From NCBI GenBank assembly GCA_019241095.1, contig JAFAXJ010000216.1:1-6107 (forward strand): a stretch of DNA of 6,107 nucleotides, written 5' to 3'. Below are positions 1 through 4,973 of the stretch, one piece after another. Numbering within the stretch: the first letter of the stretch is position 1; each line of letters opens with the position of its first letter. Under the pieces are notes generated by a model, which did no database searches, had not been told where the DNA came from, and saw only the letters and a program-made list of their open reading frames with translations. This stretch comes from Verrucomicrobiota bacterium (lineage in GTDB: Bacteria; Verrucomicrobiota; Verrucomicrobiia; Chthoniobacterales; JAFAMB01). The translations under genes and the position numbers were made by a program.

Positions 1-827
1 CAGAAACTGGCATATTGCTGCTGGCCGTCGCTGACCGAACTATCGCCCAGCCAGTTTCCCCATCGGACGTTCCGGCGGATGCTGTTGCCCTTGCTGGTGC
101 GGTAACCGCGCGCAGTCGTTCCGAGACCGCCTCCATAGATATCGGCAACGCCGTTCTCCTTAATGATCTCCCAGCGCTCGAAGACCGCATAATAGGTGAC
201 GCGCCAGAACTGATACTTTTGCAGTTGGTAGCTTTCGCCTCCGTCGCGGACCGTCACTTGCGGACCGCTTGCGGTTAGGGCAAAGATCCGCTCGTTGCCG
301 GTGTCGGTGAGGGTCCAGGTGCTGTTGCCATTGGCGGAGACGCTGCCATGCTGACTTACTGCGATACCGTTAGAGGCGAATACCTGTTGCAGATTGGCGC
401 TGATTCCCGGGCCGGCAAGATCCTGGGGAGTGATGCCGTTGGTGACGAGCCGCGGCTCCAGATAAGCGGCTTTCTGACGGACCAGCCTGGTGCTGATGTC
501 GCCATTCTGCAGATAATATTTTCGGGTGGCGGCAGACGCTGTTCCCCCAGGATCGAGAACGATGCGGTCGAGGGGCAGGTCCCAACCGACGCCCAACACG
601 CCAGTGGGAGCATCAAGATTTTGCAGGGTGACCACGTCCTGCACGTTGCTCTCGTAGACTATGGAAAGCTCGATATCGAGATCGGACCGGCCCGGCCGGT
701 CTGGGAGCTTGAGCAGTGTCTGATGATGGTTCACAGCGCCGCGAAGTAGGTTAACGCTGTTGCTCAGATCGCCGATGCCGGGGGCTTCGAACTGAAATGA
801 CTGTATCCCGGGAGTGCTGGTATGCAT
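1..827 (-). CDS. SpvB/TcB-like N-terminal domain protein (Rhs/Tc-toxin superfamily), partial
   Basis: The frame is open without a stop from the ATG at 827 to the left edge (275 codons), so the C-terminal part is missing. No signal peptide or membrane segment is visible at the N-terminus, which starts MHTSTPGIQSFQFEAPG. Residues 21-34 (SNSVNLLRGAV), 50-61 (LDIELSIVYESN), and 73-92 (APTGVLGVGW followed by DLPLDRIVLD) resemble the opening of SpvB and of the TcB/TcaC subunits, where a beta-strand-rich segment leads into a GxGW motif. Residues 204-233 (KYQFWRVTYY, ERWEI, NG, YGG) match the later 'W...dG..YGG' pattern of that fold. In known relatives this module begins a hollow shell of beta-propeller and Rhs repeats that encloses a C-terminal effector. 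Whether an effector or Rhs repeats follow here cannot be seen. The gene lies 39 bases after a small frame-split gene, probably in one transcript. Family assignment is from motif recognition; function is inferred. Confidence -1.
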   Translation of the reverse strand, partial: MHTSTPGIQSFQFEAPGIGDLSNSVNLLRGAVNHHQTLLKLPDRPGRSDLDIELSIVYESNVQDVVTLQNLDAPTGVLGVGWDLPLDRIVLDPGGTASAATRKYYLQNGDISTRLVRQKAAYLEPRLVTNGITPQDLAGPGISANLQQVFASNGIAVSQHGSVSANGNSTWTLTDTGNERIFALTASGPQVTVRDGGESYQLQKYQFWRVTYYAVFERWEIIKENGVADIYGGGLGTTARGYRTSKGNSIRRNVRWGNWLGDSSVSDGQQQYASF

Positions 828-834
828 GGGTCGT

Positions 835-839
835 TCCTT
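835..839 (-). promoter_or_regulatory. Ribosome binding site of the SpvB-like gene
   Basis: On the minus strand the sequence is AAGGA followed by seven bases (ACGACCC minus-strand order) and then ATG at 827. This is a strong Shine-Dalgarno match at ideal spacing and fixes the start codon; no in-frame alternative start further upstream is needed, since the frame meets the TAG at 867-869. Confidence -1.
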
Positions 840-866
840 TCTGATTGCTAGAAGGCGCTTGGGGAG

Positions 867-1258
867 CTAGTTGTCCAACCCGACCACGAGGGCGTTGAAA
901 GTGCCCTGAAAGGAATCCTGGTCGGTAGCCTTGAGAACCAAAAGGCCTGCATGCTGGTAAAGGGAAAGCTCCCCTTTCGGGTATTCGAGATGTCGAGTTC
1001 GATCTCAGTAATCGCTTTGCCGTTCCTTTGCACGTCGAAACCGGTCAATGGTGTGATAGCTGCCTGGACCGCCGGTCGAAAGTCGAACCTAAAACCGTTA
1101 TCGGTACGGGTGCCGCTCCTGGTGAAGACTTGGCAGGAAGCGCCGGCGTTCAGCGGAACGAGCAGGCCCACATCAACCGTACCCGGCACGCCGTTGAACA
1201 GGCAATTACATTTTGTGGATTGGACGAAGAGGGGCTCGTGATCTCCCGATTCAGCTGG
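867..1258 (-). pseudogene. Small unidentified gene upstream of the SpvB-like gene, split by a frame change
   Basis: Two overlapping frames appear to belong together. The first runs from 1258 (after a TAA at 1259-1261), with its only usual start codon a GTG at 1189, and gives GVPGTVDVGLLVPLNAG, then VQAAITPLTGFDVQRNG and KAITEIELDISNTRKG. After that it degenerates into Trp/Ser/Pro/Arg-rich text ending at 848. The neighbouring frame takes over with ELSLYQHAGLLVLKATDQDS and FQGTFNALVVGLDN and stops with TAG at 867-869. The switch is a -1 step and falls at the minus-strand heptamer A AAG GGG (971-977), where both frames read Lys-Gly. Read through, GTG to TAG gives about 107 residues. No Shine-Dalgarno precedes the GTG, and the 23 open codons upstream hold no ATG, GTG or TTG, so the 5' end may also be damaged. 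I do not recognise the family. Options are a one-base deletion, a sequencing error, or programmed frameshifting; decay is the plainest reading. Confidence -1.
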
Positions 1259-1318
1259 TTATCACCCGTCACGCGAGGTTCTAGACAGCTTGGTCGGAGT
1301 CTCCTGCCGTGCCGGGGG

Positions 1319-1336
1319 GAATTGTTATACCAATTC
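1319..1336 (-). promoter_or_regulatory. Inverted repeat with a -10-like element ahead of the small gene
   Basis: GAATTG, six bases, then CAATTC form a perfect 6-bp inverted repeat. On the minus strand the centre reads TATAAC (1324-1329), five of six matches to the sigma70 -10 box. I find no good -35 at the usual spacing, so this may be an activator-dependent promoter, an operator, or chance in an AT-rich patch. It lies about 130 bases before the GTG at 1189, and an AGGAG stands between (minus strand, near 1305-1301) with no start codon in reach. Confidence -1.
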
Positions 1337-1398
1337 TATTGTTTATGGTTTTGAGTAGCGGTCGTCGAGAAATTCCGATCAACCTGTCTCAATCCTGC

Positions 1399-1542
1399 TC
1401 AAACCAGTGACGAACCGAGAAGACGCCCTCGTGTCATGTCTAACAGCCGGGAATAGACAACCGGCGCCGGCATCTCGAACCCAAGTTTATGGGCGAACGC
1501 TTTGTCCCCGGAAATTCCAGCGACTGGGTCTGGGCGCGTCAT
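1399..1542 (-). CDS. Doubtful 47-residue ORF
   Basis: ATG at 1542 to TGA at 1399-1401. The product begins MTRPDPVAGISGDKAF and continues with AHKLGFEMPAPVVYSRLLDM. The composition is protein-like (mixed hydrophobic and charged residues), unlike the Arg/Ser-rich shadow frames nearby, which is the only reason to list it. There is no clear Shine-Dalgarno before the ATG and I do not recognise the sequence. It could be a small gene, a remnant of a larger one, or chance. Confidence -1.
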   Translation of the reverse strand: MTRPDPVAGISGDKAFAHKLGFEMPAPVVYSRLLDMTRGRLLGSSLV

Positions 1543-1595
1543 CGCTGCGTTTTGAGCTCGCTTCCGCTTCGCACTGAAAGGTCGCCGTATTTTGT

Positions 1596-1637
1596 TTTTG
1601 ATTGTTTGCTCGCTCGTTCCTCGCTCTCAAATCAAAA
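1596..1637. repeat. Inverted repeat TTTTGATT / AATCAAAA
   Basis: TTTTGATT (1596-1603) and its exact reverse complement AATCAAAA (1630-1637) flank a 26-base interval containing the simple string GCTCGCTCG and CTCGCTCTC. Allowing a two-base bulge, the stem extends by a further TTG/CAA. There is no adjacent gene for which it would be an obvious terminator. Confidence -1.
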
Positions 1638-1683
1638 CGCCGGAATCAGAGGGAGGCGGAATGTCCGGGGTAAATGGCTGCGC

Positions 1684-1750
1684 TTTGTGTAAAGAAAAAT
1701 AGCCACGAGCAACGTTGTCTAAGGGCCAAACGGGTTTTGCTTTACACAAA
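1684..1750. repeat. Perfect 11-bp inverted repeat TTTGTGTAAAG / CTTTACACAAA
   Basis: TTTGTGTAAAG (1684-1694) is exactly reverse-complementary to CTTTACACAAA (1740-1750), separated by 45 bases. An 11-bp perfect match at this distance is unlikely by chance in so short a region. It could be the ends of a small mobile or repetitive element, a long-loop hairpin, or a binding site pair. No target-site duplication is obvious at its borders. Confidence -1.
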
Positions 1751-1760
1751 TCCGTTTTGG
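1726..1760. repeat. Near-perfect inverted repeat CCAAACGG / CCGTTTTGG
   Basis: CCAAACGG (1726-1733) and CCGTTTTGG (1752-1760) pair with one bulged base around an 18-base centre. The arms interleave with the 11-bp repeat at 1684-1750, so the two structures compete or make a compound fold. Confidence -1.
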
Positions 1761-1878
1761 ACGCTGCAACATACGAGGGCATCACCCGAATCTTCCGATG
1801 TCAACATACCCCCGTGAAACAGGGATTATCGCGTGTTGGATGACAATGGACGGCACCGGATTTGTTATTACTTAGCGC

Positions 1879-1897
1879 GGACTTGTGGAACAAGCCC
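1879..1897 (-). terminator. Hairpin 14 bases after the tmRNA 3' end
   Basis: On the minus strand GGGCTTGT pairs with ACAAGTCC through a three-base loop TCC, giving eight pairs including one G-U. It is placed where a tmRNA terminator or processing barrier would be. The downstream sequence CGCGCTAAGTAATAAC has no U tract, so it is not a canonical intrinsic terminator. Confidence -1.
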
Positions 1898-1911
1898 TGT
1901 GCTGAGCAGCT

Positions 1912-2264
1912 TGGAGGCGAGGGGAGTCGAACCCCTGTCCTTAAGATTAGCGCTCCAGACTTCTACATGCTTAGCTGACCTTTGTAGAGAGCGGCATAGC
2001 GGATCAGCGCGCGAAAGCTCACTCTTGTGGCCACGTAATAACTTTGCCCTACGACGCGGTCACCCCGTTTTCGGACTAGCCTGCTGTCGTCGCATCCGGC
2101 CTTAGCAGGCGTCCGGCCGGACACGTCACGGTTTATTTAGGCCGCGAGAGCGAGATCGTTAGTCTCTGCGTTTATTTTTTTGACCCGATTTTTTACGAGG
2201 CCAACGGATCATCCTCGGCATGCGATCTGAACCTCAAACCATAAGTCGAGACCAGTACGCCCCC
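1912..2264 (-). ncRNA. ssrA: tmRNA (transfer-messenger RNA)
   Basis: A complete one-piece tmRNA of about 353 bases. It acts with SmpB to rescue ribosomes stalled on broken mRNAs, adding a degradation tag. The 5' end GGGGGCG (2264-2258) pairs with CGCCTCC (1919-1913) to make a 7-bp acceptor stem. Its third pair is G-U, the G3-U70 identity element recognised by alanyl-tRNA synthetase, and the discriminator base is A (1912). The T arm is AGGGG TTCGACT CCCCT (1936-1920). The 5' half carries the D-loop-like TGGTCTCGAC typical of tmRNA. The tag reading frame is at 2169-2137. Downstream of it TCCGGCC and GGCCGGA (about 2121-2093) form a GC-rich helix expected for one of the pseudoknots. The CCA end is not encoded (the DNA continues A, G after the discriminator), so it must be added after transcription. 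A sigma70-type promoter lies just upstream. Confidence -1.
2137..2169 (-). other. tmRNA tag-peptide reading frame (AETNDLALAA)
   Basis: The resume codon is GCA at 2169-2167, followed by GAG ACT AAC GAT CTC GCT CTC GCG GCC and TAA. With the alanine carried by the tmRNA itself the tag added to stalled proteins is AAETNDLALAA. The ALAA end is the standard degron read by ClpXP and related proteases. The start is set by alignment to the known tag pattern (Ala first, ALAA last). Confidence -1.
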
Positions 2265-2277
2265 AAATTGAGTTGGC

Positions 2278-2306
2278 AGAATACACGAAACTAACGCGCT
2301 TTTCAA
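2278..2306 (-). promoter_or_regulatory. sigma70-type promoter of the tmRNA gene
   Basis: On the minus strand TTGAAA (2306-2301) and TATTCT (2283-2278) are separated by exactly 17 bases. The mature 5' end follows 13 bases after the -10 box, so transcription should start a few bases upstream and leave a short leader for RNase P to remove, as usual for tmRNA. The rest of the 183-base gap to the Uma2 gene (2307-2447) shows no other clear feature. Confidence -1.
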
Positions 2307-2447
2307 GACGGCGGCCATTGTTGCTTTCTAACGTTCGGGAATCGATCCTGAATAAGCTGAGCTTTGTTGAGCGGAGCGCTGGGAGCTTGCCGAAGAGCTG
2401 AAACATTGATCCCGAAGGCAAGACGGTACTAAACTTTGATCTTCTAA

Positions 2448-2988
2448 TCAAAAGCGCTGGAAGATTTTTTCTATCGATATCTGAAATCCAGGAATCAGGG
2501 GAGTACTCAGTACATCGCCTAACCTTAAAATGACTTTTGGCAGATCCGAATCTTCACGGAGATGGTATACTCGGACTTCTTCTCCTTCTGGATCAATGAT
2601 CCATAACTCGTCGACGCCAGTGCGCGCATAAACCACACGTTTTTGATCGAGATCAAGACGTGCTGTTTTCGGGGAAAGGATCTCTACAACAAGATCGGGC
2701 GGCCCTTCTGCACCCTTTTCTGAAAGGAAACGGCGCCGCTGCTCAGAAAAGAAGGCCAGGTCAGGCTGAAACACGTTGGTGTCGGTAAGCACGACATCAA
2801 ACGGCGCCTAGCTGTGTTTCGAGGTACTTCATCATCTCGAACTGGATCGTGCGCGAAATGTCCTGGTGAAAACGATTTGGCCCCGGCGCCATGAAAAGGT
2901 CTCCATTGATTAGCTGATACCGCGGACCCGCCTCAGGAAGCTCCCAGTAATCGTACTTCGTTAGCTGCCGCGCTGTTGCCTGAGGCAT
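2448..2988 (-). pseudogene. Uma2-family (DUF820) PD-(D/E)XK nuclease-fold protein, frameshifted
   Basis: Two consecutive frames make up one gene. The first (2988 to the TGA at 2797-2799) reads MPQATARQLTKYDYWELPE, then YQLINGDLFMAPGPNRFHQD, and ends TQLGAV. The second resumes as APFDVVLTDTNVFQPDLAFF, then PPDLVVEILSPKT, QKRVVYARTGVDELWIIDP and PLIPGFQISIEKIFQRF, with a TGA at 2448-2450. These are the usual Uma2 landmarks in order: N-terminal Y-E/D-G-D box, the 'PFDV' and 'PDL' strands, the catalytic-type PDLVVEILS with a following Lys, and the GV-E-W-I-D strand. Uma2 proteins are common, often multicopy, and of unsettled function. The join fits a 14-nt deletion at 2801-2807 (GCGCCGT on the minus strand), which would restore 184 residues, a normal family length. 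A GTG at 2792 could start the second part, but that fragment would lack the N-terminal half of the fold. The ribosome binding site (GAGAG) is weak. Confidence -1.
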
Positions 2989-3170
2989 ATGTCGACTCTC
3001 GTGATTCGCTTGGACAAGTCAAGGCAGAGCGCTGCTTTGTCGGTCAGTGAACGGAGTAGAGGGGGCGAAAATCAGCGACTGGAGCGGAAGGACGTGTTCA
3101 CCGGAGAACGTAGCTATAGCTCCGCCGCCAAATCGAGCAGCATGGCTTTCGGCTCACTCAGTTCCCAAGT

Positions 3171-3617
3171 TCAGATCTCGAATGCGAGAGTATGTTCACC
3201 CCGATTTTGGTCCAGCACGTCTTGGACGGTTTTCGATCCGAATACTTCAACCAGAGCTTGCCGTGCGTCGCACATTAAAAGGCGAAGAGGGCACCGCGTG
3301 CGATCTGGGCATCCGCAGAGTTCCCTGGGCCGATCCAACGCGCACGGTAAAGGGGCAATGACGCCATCGAAGATTTCGATGACCGATAGGATCGTGAGCT
3401 CGGAAGGGGGCTTGCGCAAACAATAGCCGCCGCCTACGCCTCGTTTGCTTGTCAGGAGGCCGTTATTACGTAGCGTAAGCAGGATCTGTTCTAGAAATTT
3501 TACAGGGATATTGCCCCTTTTCGACAAGTCCTGAATCTGATGGACCTTCTGAATGGGTTCCTCGCTCATCAGTAACAATGCTCGGAGCGCATATTCAGCT
3601 CTCCTGGAGATCCGCAT
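3171..3617 (-). CDS. Rrf2-family transcriptional regulator
   Basis: A complete 148-residue protein, the usual size for the family. The start MRISRRAEYALRALLLM is the typical Rrf2 N-terminus. The winged helix-turn-helix spans about residues 25-68, with the recognition-helix text IPVKFLEQILLTLRNNGLL and the wing KRGVGGGYCLRKP. A dimerisation helix region follows (LSVIEIFDG, 77-85). Cysteines stand at 66, 92, 101, 103, 109 and 116. The set C92-x8-C101-x-C103-x5-C109 lies where IscR and NsrR bind an Fe-S cluster, so a redox- or metal-sensing cofactor is plausible, but the spacing differs from IscR (C-x5-C-x5-C) and no ligand can be assigned. No cys, isc or suf genes are adjacent, so the target regulon is unknown. 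The start ATG at 3617 has only a weak AGGT upstream. The gene probably autoregulates through the palindrome at 3641-3650. Confidence -1.
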   Translation of the reverse strand: MRISRRAEYALRALLLMSEEPIQKVHQIQDLSKRGNIPVKFLEQILLTLRNNGLLTSKRGVGGGYCLRKPPSELTILSVIEIFDGVIAPLPCALDRPRELCGCPDRTRCPLRLLMCDARQALVEVFGSKTVQDVLDQNRGEHTLAFEI

Positions 3618-3640
3618 CGACCAAATTACCTGATTGTCGG

Positions 3641-3674
3641 TAGAATTCTAGGAAATTGAGAATTCAGGCGTCAG
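3641..3674 (-). promoter_or_regulatory. Probable promoter and operator of the Rrf2 gene
   Basis: The perfect 10-bp palindrome TAGAATTCTA (3641-3650) contains, on the minus strand, TAGAAT (3650-3645), five of six to the -10 consensus. CTGACG (3674-3669) lies 18 bases upstream as a 4-of-6 -35 box and overlaps the stop codon of the glycosyltransferase gene. A second GAATTC is at 3660-3665. A palindrome over the -10 box is what autorepression by an Rrf2 dimer would look like; this is inference from position. Confidence -1.
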
Positions 3675-4861
3675 AAGCCGCGCGCTCGAGCGCGCTTAAC
3701 TTTGGCCAGTGCTTGGTGGTAGAAGAGTTCGTATTCGGCGGCTATGCGGGCAAGATCAAACTGTTCGGCCGTGCGCCAACTTGCTTGACGGAATTGTAGA
3801 AGCAGGACTGGATCGGTAAGAAGTTTTCGGAGATCTTGGGTCCAGGCCGCGGTGTCGGAGACCGGTACAAGGAAACCGTTTACTCCGTTCGTTACACATT
3901 CGCGGAGTGCGGGAATATCAGAGCAGACGATGGCCAGTCCGTATTTTAACGCTTCCAGGACAGCGACTGAAAGGCCTTCGACACGGGAGGGCATCAGGAA
4001 AATGTCGGCTGAAGCCAGATGCTGATTGACGAGATCGCGGTCTAGCCATCCCTTGAATCTCACGCGTGAACTCAGATCTGCAGCCTCGAATTGCAAGGTT
4101 AAGCCGCTGCGTTCTTCTCCGTCTCCTATCACATCCAGGTCCCATTGCAGATCTTTCAGATGAGCCAGCACTTGGACAAGATGGTTTAAATTCTTTTGCG
4201 GGTTCAATCTTCCGACGAAGATCATGCGAGGCTTCGGATTGGATTGCGCTGGAATGGCAGGCCGGTCTGCTATCTGGATGCCGTTATGGATGATTGTCGA
4301 CGTCCGTCGGTACGCTTTTTCTGCCATCTCAGCGACAAATCTACTGACTGCGACAATGCCGGCGGCGTTGTTCCAAATGGGTTTGATGAACGGGTTAAGC
4401 CAGCGGAACAGATTGGCTGTTTGGTCGGGAATAGTTCCGGGCACGTCTCCCAAATGAGCGGTGACGATGTAAGGTGTGCCGGTTGCTTTACAAATAGACA
4501 GGGCCAGAGCGCCGGTCGGAACGGCGAAATGGGCGTGGATCAGGTCCGGCCGCAGGCTTCGGACATGATGCCATGCCGGGAATGCGCTTGAAACGATGTA
4601 TCCGGCCATTTCGGCCGGACTGCAACGATCAAGGCGACGGCGGAAGCCGAGCGTACGGAATGTCTTGACTCCGTTGACGAGCTCGCGGTCGGGCAGGTGT
4701 TTCAGCCGGATCGTCTGTACGATAACCTCATGGCCTCTAGCAACCAAAGCTTCAGCCACGTCTTTGGCGGCGCGTCCTCCTCCACCTCCAACCGGCGGCC
4801 ATTCGTAACAGAGCGTCAGGATTCGTAAAGCTCTGGATGGCTCCAGCTGGGAATTGTGCAT
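3671..4861 (-). CDS. GT4-type glycosyltransferase (GT-B fold)
   Basis: A complete 396-residue cytoplasmic or membrane-associated enzyme that should move a sugar from a nucleotide-sugar donor, retaining the anomeric configuration. The N-terminal Rossmann domain begins at residue 12 (LRILTLCYEWPPVGGGGGR), with the glycine-rich loop at 25-29 that contacts the donor phosphates. It continues with PDLIHAHFAVPTG (105-117) and TAHLGDVPG (134-142). The C-terminal donor-binding domain (about 210-380) holds IFVGRLNPQKNL (214-225), GDGEER (246-251) and the E-x7-E motif EGLSVAVLE (295-303), the family hallmark. There is no transmembrane segment or signal peptide. The likely job is building an exopolysaccharide, O-antigen or other surface glycan; acceptor and sugar cannot be told. 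It is a single gene with 112 bases to the Sel1 gene upstream and 53 to the Rrf2 gene downstream, so it is not part of a visible glycan cluster. The ATG at 4861 has no good ribosome binding site; there is no ATG, GTG or TTG alternative before the conserved start of the domain. Confidence -1.
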   Translation of the reverse strand: MHNSQLEPSRALRILTLCYEWPPVGGGGGRAAKDVAEALVARGHEVIVQTIRLKHLPDRELVNGVKTFRTLGFRRRLDRCSPAEMAGYIVSSAFPAWHHVRSLRPDLIHAHFAVPTGALALSICKATGTPYIVTAHLGDVPGTIPDQTANLFRWLNPFIKPIWNNAAGIVAVSRFVAEMAEKAYRRTSTIIHNGIQIADRPAIPAQSNPKPRMIFVGRLNPQKNLNHLVQVLAHLKDLQWDLDVIGDGEERSGLTLQFEAADLSSRVRFKGWLDRDLVNQHLASADIFLMPSRVEGLSVAVLEALKYGLAIVCSDIPALRECVTNGVNGFLVPVSDTAAWTQDLRKLLTDPVLLLQFRQASWRTAEQFDLARIAAEYELFYHQALAKVKRARARGF

Positions 4862-4973
4862 TCAGTTAGCGGTAGCGATCAAAAACCATGAGGGAAGCCG
4901 CGAGAAGCGGTCGGGAACTGGTGAAAACAGTGTCAAAACAATGACGAACAGCCCCAATTTGTACAACCGCGAC

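Larger units (their letters stand above)
1261..1911. other. Long stretch without a convincing gene
   Basis: About 650 bases between the small frame-split gene and the tmRNA. It contains the promoter-like inverted repeat at 1319-1336, the doubtful ORF at 1399-1542, inverted repeats at 1596-1637, 1684-1750 and 1726-1760, and a hairpin at 1879-1897 just after the tmRNA. A plus-strand frame at 1489-1692 (67 codons) spans the repeats, but its composition and lack of a ribosome binding site argue against a gene. The region resembles degraded sequence or a small non-autonomous repeat rather than a compact intergenic spacer. Confidence -1.

Noticed and set aside
1455..1480. GGTTCGAGATGC on the minus strand as a tRNA T loop
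   Set aside because: The flanking bases do not form a T stem, and no acceptor stem or anticodon arm can be found around it.
1489..1692. Plus-strand ORF of 67 codons
   Set aside because: It spans the inverted repeats, has an Arg/Ser/Leu-rich composition, no ribosome binding site, and would be the only plus-strand gene in the window.
1833..2105. Plus-strand ORF of 90 codons
   Set aside because: It is antisense to the tmRNA; its apparent text comes from the structured RNA gene.
2209..2451. Minus-strand ORF of 80 codons beginning at the Uma2 stop
   Set aside because: It runs through the tmRNA promoter and into the tmRNA itself and has no family resemblance.
3112..3121. 10-bp palindrome AGCTATAGCT between the Rrf2 and Uma2 genes
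   Set aside because: It is about 125 bases from the Uma2 start with no -35 partner; short palindromes of this kind are expected by chance.
2989..3426. Plus-strand ORF of 145 codons
   Set aside because: It is antisense to the well-supported Rrf2 gene over more than half its length, and is Arg/Ser-rich.
4867..4890. Leader peptide MVFDRYR ending just before the glycosyltransferase start
   Set aside because: It has no convincing ribosome binding site and shows no attenuator-like structure or run of regulatory codons.
4931..4936. Perfect TTGACA on the minus strand as a -35 for the glycosyltransferase gene
   Set aside because: The bases 16-18 positions downstream read near CGACCG, with no acceptable -10 box.
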